Assembly (NCBI GenBank): GCA_028386065.3
Contig: JAKUCV010005561.1
Location: forward strand, 1-64,000
Reading direction: 5' to 3'
DNA length: 64,000 nucleotides
From: Turnera subulata
Lineage: Eukaryota; Streptophyta; Magnoliopsida; Malpighiales; Passifloraceae
The notes beneath the pieces were generated by a model, which was not told the origin of the DNA, searched no databases, and saw only the letters and a program-made list of their open reading frames with translations. Shown here one piece after another: positions 12,501 through 23,722 of the stretch. Numbering within the stretch: the stretch's first letter is position 1; each line of letters starts with the position of its first letter. A program made the position numbers and the translations under genes.

Positions 12501-14020
12501 TGCTCCATGCAAGCCATTTTCAGAGTTTGTTCGGTTTTAAAAGCCTTAAGCTCCTCCATCTCTTGGACCAACTAGAACAGAAGGGAAAAGGTAAAGCAAT
12601 AACAAATGAGAATAAATATCAATGAGAGCTGAGATCTATGAAGGGGAATAAGATAAATGAGAACAAACAGGATCTTCTATCACCTGAGCAATAATGGACT
12701 GACAATCAGATGAGGTAAAAGGACTACTCATGTCATTCTTCACCTGCAAATCTCTTTGCTCCTCTGCATAACCCTTTTCCTCAGAAATTATATCACTCTT
12801 AGCATGGGCATCTTCTGTACAGTCCTTCAAAGGTAATTCCCGGGGTTCATGATTACGAGCCAATTCTTTCAATTTCTCAACTATAAGGTCTTTGTCTTTC
12901 AAATCCGCAACCTTAGCATGCTGCTGATTGTCCAGTAATTGGTCATCTCCAGTTAAAGAAGCAACAAAGATCGAATCTCCTTCAGCATTTGAGTTGCTTA
13001 AAAGATCGCTTCCCGGGACAAACTGTTTAAACCCCTCAATTTCCTCTGCTGGTTCAGGTAAGGAATGGGCCTGGAACATTGCCCTCCACTTCTCAACATT
13101 CTGTGGAACAGAGATGCTAGGAGCAGAGGTTTCTACCACAGATGAGAACAAGGACACAAGCTTACTGGTCTGGGCATGGTCCAACTCAAACCAAAAACGG
13201 CCATGACTAAAGTAATTATCTTGAATCATTGGTTTAAACTGTTCCTCAAGCAGTGTTTGGCATTGCAACCGGACTCGAATTTGAACCTAAAAAAAGTCCA
13301 TAAAACCAGCAGAGAAGCCCCATTGTGAATACAACAAAATCACAAACAGGGAAAACCATCTGAATGAAAAACACAAGTTAAAACAAAACAACCATGTAAT
13401 AATACCTGTGCGGGAAACTGTGTTCTGTTTGCACCATCAGTGGTCCAACCATAAGGGTTTAGATTCATTTGGCCAGAGCTAGCAGCCTCATAGATTCCAT
13501 GCAGTTTTCGCGTGTTGTAGTTGAATAAGAACAATGGTAGGCCGGGTTCAATATTCTTCACATAAGAAATATGATGACCTGGTAAGCCTGGAAATTGATA
13601 AAAAATTACTGTCTGTGAATAAACAGATATTTTGTATGACTACAAAACCTGACTTAAAGCGCTTATCATTTGATGAATTGCTATTAGAAAAAGGACAATG
13701 CTGAAGACAAGAATGTATTATAGTTCGACAGACTGTGATACAGATGAATCCATAGATGATAGATACATGCAAGTCACAGTGCTTGAGTGTCATCTTCCAT
13801 ATAAGCACACAAACAACTACAATGTCTTTTTTTTAAAAAAAATATAAGAATGAGATATGCAGATGCAAACACGCAACTGAAGCATCGATGACTCACCAAA
13901 CAGTTGTTTGAATAGGCATTCTTTAATTGTGGCGTTAGTGCAACCAAATATGACACCTCCAAGCTGACTCTTCTGCAAATTTCTAAACCTCATATTGTCA
14001 GCCTCCAGATTGAGCGACAT
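9537..14020 (-). CDS. DCD-domain and Kelch-repeat protein
   Basis: Ten coding exons on the minus strand join in frame: 14020-13897, 13587-13406, 13286-12684, 12571-12494, 12344-12029, 11946-11747, 10869-10793, 10411-10310, 9901-9715 and 9626-9537. They give 652 residues. Residues about 19-145 are a Development and Cell Death (DCD) domain, with 'LGGVIFGCTNATIKECL', 'FLFNYNTRKLHGIYEA' and 'FWFEL'. An acidic linker and a short predicted coiled coil (about 300-345) follow. A Kelch propeller covers about 375-645, with repeated GGYDG, GGGNG and GGFDG turns. DCD proteins are plant-specific and linked to stress and programmed cell death. The Kelch part probably binds a partner protein. The start at 14020 is the first ATG after a likely 5'-UTR intron and is the least certain point. 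Confidence 0.85.
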
Positions 14021-15420
14021 AAACTGATTATGAGTTGAGATATCCTCCCTGCTCCCATCACATGGATCAAAGAGACAGAAATTATCATGTTCCAAGCACA
14101 AGAATAGTCTTACATTGCAAGTGGACCTAATATAAATGATAGAGAAACAGAGCAGCTGGAAAATAATTGAGCAAGACATAGAAAAGAGGCATTGAGCCAC
14201 TACAAAGCACAACAACATCAATTCAATCAATGCAGGTTACAATCAATTTTCAGTTAGGAAGGCAATAATAATTCCGTAAAGATAATATATATCGAAGTGA
14301 TTAGGAGCTACGAGATAAGATCAATATAAGAAGATAGTATTCATACAAAAAAAATTAAAACAGAAACTATACTTCTCTTTTCTCAGGAAGAAAAATTCCA
14401 CAATGCATTTTCTATAGCCAACACTAATCACTAAAAACGCATAAGTAGTGCAGAGATTCAATAAAAAGGCCATTGAAGAAAATGCCGTAGTCGTGAATAA
14501 TAACCACAACGTGTAATGCCTCCAAAACCAAAAGAACAATAACACCATAGCCAAAGCAAAAAACAAAAAGATTAAAAAAAAAAGTAAAAACGTTTACGGT
14601 TCTTAGGGAGAAAAAAAAAATCACCGTGAAGATTGCATTGCAAAAGAAATGCAAAAAGTAAAATAAAAGAAATAATCAGTAACATCACACAGAAATAGCA
14701 AAAAAAAAAACAGAAAAAAAAGGAAAAAAAGAAAATAGAGCAAAAAGAAAGGAAAGGAAAGGAGCGGTTATTTGACAGATACAGGAAGAGCAATCTAAGC
14801 TAAATTCAGTAGCAAAAAGACGATACTACACTAATAAACCCTAGAAATGGAAAGGAAACGGAAACGGAAACGGCAACGCAATCGGATTAAAGTACGAAAG
14901 GAGGCGATCAACAACAAAACAAAGCACATGAGCATAAAACCGGCGATTACCGGAAACACGAGAAGAACAACAGAAAGCAAAAAAAAACAAGGCAAAAGAA
15001 GTTGATCGACCGTCAAAGTAAACCCTAAAAGTACCAAAATCCAGCAAATAGCAAGGCGCAGATACGAGCTAAAGCTCTTGATCACATAGAAAACAGGCAT
15101 TGTGCGATTTCTGTGTTCTTTTTGCGGTTAAAGAAGAGGAAAAGGCCAAAAATAACAACAAAAAAAATAAAGAAGAAGAAAAGGAAAGCGAGAGAGAATA
15201 TTAGGGGAGATACCGGGAGAGAGAATCGTGGGAGTAGAGTTGGTGCGGAGAGAGTGAAGTGAAGCAGTGAGAGGACTTAGCAGAGAAAGGGAAGAGAAGA
15301 GCAGAGGTCTCCCTAAGCGCGAAATGGGCGGAAACTGGAAATAAAGTGGTCCGTGTGTGTGTGAGAGAGAGTGGAAAAAAACAAACGGAGGAATAGGTGT
15401 TGTTATGTGCCCCGGCGCAT
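14021..15420 (-). promoter_or_regulatory. 5' UTR with intron and promoter of the DCD-Kelch gene
   Basis: On the minus strand a purine/pyrimidine-rich leader around 15214-15300 is followed by a plausible donor (CCCG then GTATCT, at 15213). A plausible acceptor (GAGCAG then GGAGG) lies at about 14049. This suggests a 1.16-kb intron within the 5' UTR. Hydrophobic open frames here come from A/T-rich runs and are not convincing genes. A GT/AG-rich microsatellite-like run lies near 15353-15372. Confidence 0.45.
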
Positions 15421-16690
15421 TTTAGCGCTACCATGGAAAAAAATGAGTATGGTGTGTCATTGATCATGTACCGGAGGAAATGCAGTTTTTTGTTTTCTTC
15501 TCCTTTTCCACCTTGTAAACATTCTTGTCACAATTTTTCAAAAAAATAAAGGTGTACTCTTTTCATATTAGTTTTGGCAATGCTTATTTGTTTTTCCTTG
15601 AGAAAGAATAAACGTAGCACAAAATTAGAAAAGGCAATATCCTGAATTGATGGTCATTGGTGCTCGTCATGTAAAAAAAAAAATATATATATATATATAG
15701 CAACAATTCGTAATTCATATTTGTTAAATAGTTTACATACTATATAATATATAAATCAAAATGCCATGTAACACGTGATAGAGGACTGTCGTTTATTTTG
15801 TTTAAAATATCGTATTTTCAGTTTACGAACCATGTTTATGTGTACATAATCCCGATAAAGAGCTTGAAAAATAAAAAAATAAAAAAAACCTACACGCACA
15901 AACACACAGAGCTAATAAAATGGGTCAGTCTCAATCATTCCATTCTCTGAGAAATGCAATTAACACCTGAACAAATAAACGGGCTGATTCTCTATTCGCT
16001 GATTCTTATACATTTACTTTTGGTACTAAAAACAAGATCATTTTCTGAATGTGCATATATTTGTGACTTCTTCGATAATTGCTAAGGTGAAAAAATGGCT
16101 TTTCTGATCGTGCTGGTATCATACTTTTGTCTTTTTTCCAGATTTGAAAAAGTGGAATAGACGGTAGACCTGTTATATTCCCTCTTTATCTTTTTTCGGG
16201 GATGAAAGGCATCGGCAACATATTCCAGATTTAGAAATGTAGTTTTAGAAGAAGGGAGGTCAGATTTTAGAGTAGTAGCGAGGAAGAGTTTGGTGGTCTC
16301 GACTCTCGACGTTTTCAAAAGGGTTCTCAGGTCCAGTAAGCCCATTGGGCCGATAATTGGTATTATTTATTTCAGCTGCATCAGAGCCCTACTAAAGTTT
16401 GGATTACACGTGTCCATAACCCAACAAATCAATCAGCGTGGTATTTCCAACTTTTAATTTGTCCATGAGCATTGTAGAGTGCCTCTCGCCTTGCAGAAGT
16501 TTATTGGAGCCGACTCCAATGTAAGCTCACGTTGCCTATGGAGCTTATTGTTTCGGGATTGCAATCTGGCATGGCAACTCTGAAAAATCAAAAATGAATA
16601 CGTTTTTTGTTTGGACATTTTAATACCAACAATGGCATACATTCTCAGTCGCATAAGTATTTTTTATTTTGCCTACTCCTACCTGCGGGA
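15421..16690. other. Intergenic, no gene seen
   Basis: AT-rich sequence with a short (TA)n run near 15682-15699. No coding or repeat family recognised. Confidence 0.5.
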
Positions 16691-16698
16691 GAATTTAT

Positions 16699-16951
16699 AA
16701 CAGATTACAGGCATTTAGGGCTCTACAAAGCCAACACTGATGGCGCCATGAGCTCTCACACCATTTGAGAAGATGTTGGCAGCCTTATTCGTGACTCGGA
16801 GGGAAGATGGTGCAAAGGATTCATCCATGGATTACGCCTCTGTACCAGAGCTGTGGACTATTTATGATATTTTGTTTATCGCATAGAGTATGAGTGTAAC
16901 TAATTTGATTGTGGAAACAGATAACAAGAGGCAGCTCGACTTTTGAACCAT
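16699..16951 (+). pseudogene. LINE RNase H domain relic (first of four)
   Basis: One frame reads 'LYKANTDGAMSS', a stop, then 'EDVGSLIRDSEGRWCKGF'. After a frame change it reads 'NLIVETDNKRQLDF'. This follows the RNase H-like (RVT_3) domain at the end of plant L1-type LINE polyproteins: the catalytic 'N.DGA', the 'G.(L/V)(I/L)RD..G.W' strand and the 'ESD' or 'ETD' strand. In-frame stops and a frameshift make it a dead fragment. Confidence 0.65.
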
Positions 16952-18385
16952 GAGACAAATAGCAGGTTAGAACATCTACCTTTGTTGGAGTGCATACACT
17001 CCTTGTTAGCCTGAGAGTAGACAATCAGCTTCCACCTGAACTACTTGAGGCCAACTTTATAGCGGATCATAACCCACCGGCGTGTATAATTAGTGTGTAT
17101 TAATGGTGGGACCCATAACCTATATTAGTTAGAAAAAGTACAAGATTAGCTGAGACTATTTGATAGCCTGCTATTTGAACCAAGGGGGAAAAAACTAACA
17201 AAGAATGCAAAGGGTACTTACATTTACAAGTAATTTCGCAAACGATGCACGAAACCATTTCAACCAGCTTAAACCAGCCAAGTGATGGTGGTAACATTTT
17301 AATTTTGCAAAAACAGGATAAGTATTTTGCACGGTGGGTGGGTCAGGATTTGCTGCCATCGCGAAGACTATTATAATACTGCATTGTTTGTTGTACGGTG
17401 AGTGGTGATATAATGGGTCCAGCAAACGGCCATGGACCTTTGCACCACACTACTTGATGTAGTGGACAGTGGAGACACGCCCAGAAAATTGATGAAGTCA
17501 GGACTATGTGTCGAGACTTATCAAACTACCAATTCAAGTAATAATAATTAAAAAAGTGTTATTGGGAGAGATTTCAGAAGGATTTTATGTCTTTGAGCTT
17601 TATATTTGTAGAGGTTACAGTATTTTATGTTTTTCTAATTCAACAAGAAACGAATTATAGTACAATCTTTCAAGTCTTGCATGGTCCATTTTCAAATGCA
17701 GCAGAATGGTACGACATGGCATTAAAGTCGTCGATACATTCACTGATTCACACACAATTTCGGACGGGAGAGAAAATGTTTTGTGGAGAGAACCAGTGTA
17801 CGATAGTACTAGAAGTTTGAAGTATTGTATTGTATAGGAACTGAAACTAGTAGCAAACAGTTTGACAAACTATTGGTTCTGCAGTAAATATCTAACATTC
17901 TGTAACTCGTGGCAATGGGGGAGAGCATAAGAGAGCCAAAATCAAAATGAACGGGTGAAGTCAGTTATTCTGTAAACACAGTCAAATAAAAAATTCTTAT
18001 AGATAAATAATCTATATACCATAGAAATTGTTGTTAGCAATTTACAGATCTGAAAACAGAAATATATCTGTGGTAAATATTTTGTAACTATAGCGGCAAT
18101 ATTCACAATTCTAACAATAATAATGTAGTGTGGCATTTTGTTAGCATCGTGGGCCCTGATAAACGGGTCCTGGTCATGAGACTCCCCCATTTTGTGTTAA
18201 TGAAGAAGTGGGTGGGCGCTTTTATTACTGCCTGAAACGCTGGTTACCGAAAGAAAAAGGTCCAGTCCAATCTCAAGGATTTTTTTTTTTCACTCCACTT
18301 CCTGAGAGATAATCTTCGATTTGGCCCACACTGGCTGGTCAATATGTCCACTTAACAGTCATATAATGCAAAAGTAGCAACCATA
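16952..18385. other. Intergenic, no gene seen
   Basis: Only short open frames occur and none resembles a known protein. No transposon ends were recognised. Confidence 0.5.
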
Positions 18386-18395
18386 GATGTCACTG

Positions 18396-18948
18396 GTCAT
18401 TACCCTCTCCCCAAAACGTCAACCTAGTGGGATGTGCAGCACCCATGTATATATGGCCCAAGACCTTCCCCTTCCTTTCCGATGTGGAATTCCGTCACAT
18501 TCTCCCCCACTGAATCCGACGACGCCCCACGGATCCGAATCCGTCGTCGACTGGGCACCCTGCCTACTCCGTCCCCACGGAGCGCTTGGCGTGACATCGG
18601 AGTTGGGTCGGGTCGGCTCCGCTATCACTTGTCACGGGGTCATTACCCTCTCCCCAAAAGGTCAACCTAGTGGGGTGTGCAGCACCCCTGTATATATGGC
18701 CCAAGACCTTCCCCTTCCTTTCCGATGTGGGATTCCGTCACATTCTCCCCCACCGAATCCGACGACGCCCTCGTCGTCGACCGGGTACACTTGGCGTGAC
18801 ATCGAAGTTGGGTCGGGTTGGCTCCACTACCACTTGTCACGGGGTTATTACCCACTCTCCAAAAAGTCAACCTAGTGAGGTGTGCAGCACCCCTGTATAT
18901 ATGGCCCAAGACCTTTCCTTTCCTTTTCGATGTGGGATTTCGTCACAA
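18396..18948 (+). repeat. Tandem array, two full and one partial copy of a 200-245-bp unit
   Basis: Copies start near 18396, 18639 and 18843. Each opens with a '(g/t)tcattaccc.ctctcc' block, followed by 'gtcaacctagtg', 'gtgcagcaccc', 'tatatatggcccaagacc' and 'gatgtggga'. The first two continue through 'cattctcccccac', a GACGACGCC/GTCGTCGAC palindromic segment, 'ggcgtgacatcg' and 'cacttgtcacgg'. Copy 2 lacks about 40 bp of the middle of copy 1, and copy 3 stops at 'cgtcaca'. Long open frames through this array are a result of its GC content. Similar cassettes are dispersed in plant genomes as retroelement fragments. Confidence 0.75.
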
Positions 18949-19750
18949 TAGATAAGCTTGAAAGGACGATGAAGGATTGATGAGACCAGATTGGATTCTG
19001 GACTCATCCTATATATGGCGGTCATGTTCAGAAAATGATTAAACTCGTTTTTTTTCTTTCATTCTGACACTAGATAATTGATAATATATATTACTCAAAG
19101 GTTTTGAGGCTAAAATGCATGATCCAACTCCCATAAATTCCTAAACATAAAATTTTAACAGTAAATCGCGATTGGACCATGTCATCATCTTCCACGGTAG
19201 TAGAAAATCTCTGGCAATAGTTCGTGACACTGCTTCTATTATTCTTATTTGAGTTGTCTCGAACCACATTTTTATGTTCTTTGACTTGCAGCCTCAACAA
19301 AACATTTCGTTTCGCACATGACAAAACCAAATTAAATAGTTTCGTACATTGCATTCTCTATGGTTATGGCCATGTTCCGTGATTCTTTTAATAGGGTTGG
19401 ATTTCAAGGCTTGCCAAAGGGACAAAGAATAATTGTCGAACCACTAAGATAGCTAATTTTAAATGCAAAATCAAATCCGCTTGAGCGACACTAACAAAAC
19501 CGAGCTTTGTCGATAAGTACTCCATTCGTTTTTTTAACGAAGTACACTTTCTGTTCATATTGATTTGGGTCTTTGCCGTCATGTTACACTTCCATAATTG
19601 GTCAAACTAAAACAAGTGACTAGCGTAGAGCCAAATAAAGCATCAGTATTATCTGGAGTATCAATCACCATCAGCCAGTATATATAAATATAACATTACC
19701 TAATCATGTTACCTAAATATGACACAAGCTTAAAAACCCTTATGGCTACA
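18949..19750. other. Intergenic, no gene seen
   Basis: AT-rich unique sequence between the tandem array and the foldback element. No coding region recognised. Confidence 0.5.
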
Positions 19751-19759
19751 ATTTTTCTT

Positions 19760-21321
19760 GGGATAATGGCTTAGGAAGTCTTAAAACTTTAGGTGTGATC
19801 CTATTTGAATCTTAAAATTTCTTAGTTGGTTATTGGAGTCCTAAAACATTATAATAGAATCTAATTGAGTCCAAAAATATTATAATAGAGTCTAATTGAA
19901 TCCTAAACTTATTTTTTTATCAAAATCTGGTGTTACTTTATAAATTTTAGTCCTTTAAATATTTCAAAATATTCATTATGGTCCCTCTATCATAATTTGG
20001 GTTAATTTGGTCCCCAAAATTATATATTTCAGCTCTAAAAATCTTAAACATTAAGATCTTAAACCTTAAAATACTGAATCTTACAATCCTAATTCTTAAG
20101 AATTCTGAAATTCTAAACATTATATTCTAAACTTTAAAATAACAAATCTTTGCGTCTTAACAATTTAAACACTAAACTCTAGATTAAACCCTAAATGTAG
20201 AAAATCTAACCTTAAACACTAAATTCTTAAACAATAACCTTAAAAAAATTAAATTCTAAATCCTAAAATCATAACCTTAACTCTAACCCCAAAATTCTAA
20301 ATCCAAAACTCCTAAAATTTCAAATTATAAATATCAAAAAAATATAAACTTAAACCCTTAAAATCTAAAATCAAATTATAAATATAAAAAAAATATAAAC
20401 TTAAAACCTTTAAATCTAAAATCCTAAACGCTAAAACCCCTTAATTCCTAAAATTTTAAAATTTAAAATCTTCAGAACTCTAAAAATGAAATCCCTATAG
20501 TCTAAGGCTCTAAATTATAAAATTCTAAACCTTAGATCTTAAACTATAAGAATAATATATTAGTATTTAAGATTTTGGAGTTTAGTATTTTAGGATTTAT
20601 GGTTTAGAGTTTTTTAATTTAGTACTTAAGATTTCAAGATTTATGTTTTAGAATTTTTTAAATTCATGAGCTTGAATTTAAAGATTTTAATCGTTTTATG
20701 GTTTATCATATAGGGTTTATTATTTGTGTTTAGGATTAGGGTATTTTAGTATTTTAGTATTTTAGGGTTTAGAATTAAAAATTTTACCCTTAAAGTTTTA
20801 GGACTTTGGGTTTTTGGGTTTAGATTTTTAGAATTTAAGTTTAAAAATTAACATTTACAGTTTTAGGATTTGAAATTTAATGTTTAGGGTTAAGAATTTT
20901 TAGCATATTTTAGAATTTTAAAATTTAAGGTTTAGAGTATTTACGTTTAGGGTTTAGAGCCAAGCGTTCAGTGTTTAAAATTTTAAGATTCAAGATTTAT
21001 TATTTTAGAATTTAAGATTTAGGATGTTAAGATTTGAAGTTTTACAGTTTAAAAATTTTAGGATTTAAAATCTATGATTTAAAATTCTTAAAATTTTAGG
21101 ACCTAATTAATCTAAATTGTTATAGAGGGATCATAATAAGTATGTTGGAGAACTTGAAGGACTAAAATTTATAAACTTAAAATCTAAATTTAATAACAAA
21201 TAGTTTTAGGACTCAATTGGACTCTATTATAACATTTTAGGACTCGAATAACCAACTAAGAAATTTTAGGACTCAAATAGGATTACACCTAAAGTTTTAG
21301 GACTTTCTAAGCTATTATCCC
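19760..21321. mobile_element. Foldback Mutator-like element, non-autonomous, with 9-bp TSD
   Basis: The element begins GGGATAATGGCTTAGG and ends CTAAGCTATTATCCC, its inverted complement with few changes. Strong complementarity continues for about 300 bp at each end. The left inner half is rich in 'cctaaa'-like words and the right inner half in 'tttagg'-like words, so the whole 1562 bp can fold back. ATTTTTCTT is directly repeated on both sides (19751-19759 and 21322-21330). A 9-bp target duplication with long terminal inverted repeats fits the Mutator superfamily. It encodes no protein, so it would need a transposase supplied in trans. Confidence 0.85.
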
Positions 21322-21330
21322 ATTTTTCTT

Positions 21331-23525
21331 CGAATGAACTTTGTACTTTGTTGGTTTGCAATTACCAATCCCAATGTGTCACTGTTCAAACCATGGTGAA
21401 TATAGACATGCAAGACCCACCTTTTTTGTTGTTATGTTCCTCATAATCTGAGGTCTGGCTCTTGTCCTCCACCTTAATCACCATCATTGGAGTTGTATCG
21501 GCGAGCCCCATGAGAAAAGGTGAGAAAGAAAGAGAATGGGGTGACCTATGGCTAACGGATAAGATAATAGATGTTTCTGCTTAATACCAAATTCAAAAAG
21601 TAGTTCTTTATCGCATTTTCATGCATAAACTTTGGCACTTTATTAATTTCACCACTGACATGAGCTGTATCCCTTAATCTTGTAGTAATGTTTTGGGGTT
21701 ATCCGTGTGGTGGGGCAGAAAGCAGTTTAAAGATTAACCGTGGGGAAGAATCTTGATTAACCATGAGATGGTAAATTTCATTGATTTAGAAGAGATACCC
21801 TTTTTGTGTTAATATGCGTGGGTCTCTCTTTTGGAAGTGATCGATTAAAGCATATTTGTGCTTTAGCTACTAGATTTGGCAAGCTCTGAATTTCATGCTT
21901 TTCTCTCGGTTTCTCTACTCTGCCCATTCATAATTTTTTTTGTCGAGAACATAATCCCATTTATAAGTTTTATCTGTGATCCTACATACTGTGACTTCAT
22001 CAATATAACCATCAGAAAATTTTTTGAAAGCTGAACGTAAAGGGAAGTCGAAAAATTAGAACTTCTGAAAAGCAATAAAATAGACACTACTTGTTTTCTC
22101 ACTGATTTTATAAAACCCAGCTTTGGAGTAAATGATTCAATGGCGCTCTATTTCTATCTAGCCCATCTGAAGAATTTCCTTCTACGTAAAATAATAACCT
22201 ACCGAAAGCTAACCAACATAATATTTCATCATCATAATAAGAACAAATCCGCTGCCCTGCATGTGCCATTCTGCAGATTTTCGCTAAAGGAACACACTGC
22301 TCTTAATTCTTGAACCTGACAGGAAAAGGGTTGTGTAATTGTGTTGTTTATGGCAAATAGGCATCAGTATGCATGTTCTTCCAATCTCCTCCTTTCAGCT
22401 GGTTGAGTGTCTTTATTTAAATGATTTTTCTCTTGCAACAGACAGAAGATTATCAAGACACCTCTAACCTTTTTAGAGATTGATGATTAAAGAGTATTTA
22501 ATCAAGTGAAGTTTGTGTTATAAGTCAAAAAGTAAAAACGGTCCAAAGCAGAAAAGTAAAAGGAGGAAAAAAAAGAGATTAGGGTGACAAAGAAGATTTT
22601 ATCAATACTCGCTCAAGGCCTTTTTCTCTTCTTCCTATGTTATCGTAAATACTCTTTATCTAGATCAACTTACTTCCGAGTATATATGGCCTAACCTATC
22701 TAAATTTCTCTAAGCAGGCTTTCATAACGAAATGCTTCTAAAGATGTTTGTCCTTTATAATGAATGATATAGGATCCATCAGGTTCATTATGCACTAACA
22801 CTGTTATTGCATCAAAAAGAGGGTATGCTGCTAGACCCACATTTTGAATTCAGGAGCTAAAGCTATCAAACTTAGGTGGGTAAAATGATTAGCGGTCCAA
22901 AGTACCATACTTGACTAATTGCAGGGAACAAAAAAAAAAGGCATTACTACATGACTAATTACACGCACTAGTCCATCAGATCCCCAAAAATTCTCATAAA
23001 ATCTCCCTTCTCCGAAATTACTAATGCCATTTCCCCTCGTTTTTCTTTGCAGAATCCAATGTAAATGTTCTGCCTTTACCTCAAAAGAGGGGCCGAAAGG
23101 TCTTCACCAAAGACACCCCCTCTGTAATCCATGTTCCACATTTGTCTATATCCTTAAAATATGACGAAAAAGTTTTGATAAAAAAATATGAGGAAAAAAT
23201 GGTCTCCCTAACTAGTTTTTACCTAGGAGCAGAATACATAGCCACCAAAAAATAGCAAGATGGAAGGACGTAGTGGTAGTAATTTTCTTTCTACTACTCT
23301 TGGTTTTGAGCTAAAAGATCACAAAAGTATTGTACTTTCTTTTGTGTGTTTACCATGGTACTGTAGATAGATTTAAGCGGATTTGCTTTGATGACAACAA
23401 CACTAATTATTTTCTGGAGTTTTGTTTGAAAACTCATCACTAGTAGCTGCGGCTGGAAAGGTAGCGATTAGGCTTGAGCTCCATTGAAACACAGTTAATG
23501 CATAGAACTCAACAAACTGCAAAGG
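21331..23525. other. Intergenic, no gene seen
   Basis: AT-rich sequence with no convincing open frame or repeat family. The copia element inserted at its right end. Confidence 0.5.
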
Positions 23526-23722
23526 TGTTAGAGTATACTTGTACATATCAGGTTGGTGATATTGTAACTCAGGTAGTTGATGTTTATCATGTCTCTAGTT
23601 AGAGATTGAGATGGTTTTGTAGATAGAGTGCCAAAGAGATTAGGATAGCTATGTACAGCTCATCAGCTGCGCTTATCTCTATCTGCAGCTAATGTCTATC
23701 TATGTATCAGTTGATTATAAAA
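23526..23722 (+). repeat. 5' LTR (U3 part only) of the young copia element
   Basis: Starts TGTTAGAGTATAC and is identical to the 3' copy through TTGATTATAAAA. No U5 or terminal CA matching the 3' LTR follows, so this LTR appears truncated just after its promoter box. Confidence 0.8.

Noticed and set aside
14321..15100. Several hydrophobic minus-strand open frames
   Set aside because: They come from A/T-rich low-complexity sequence in the likely 5'-UTR intron of the DCD-Kelch gene and have no start context or domain.
18387..18951. Open frames of 69-162 codons on both strands
   Set aside because: All run through the GC-rich tandem array in several frames at once, which is the mark of composition and not of coding.
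19990..21110. Interstitial telomere repeat (CCCTAAA/TTTAGGG)
   Set aside because: The telomere-like words are degenerate and mirrored about a centre. They belong to the foldback element bounded by inverted repeats and a 9-bp duplication.
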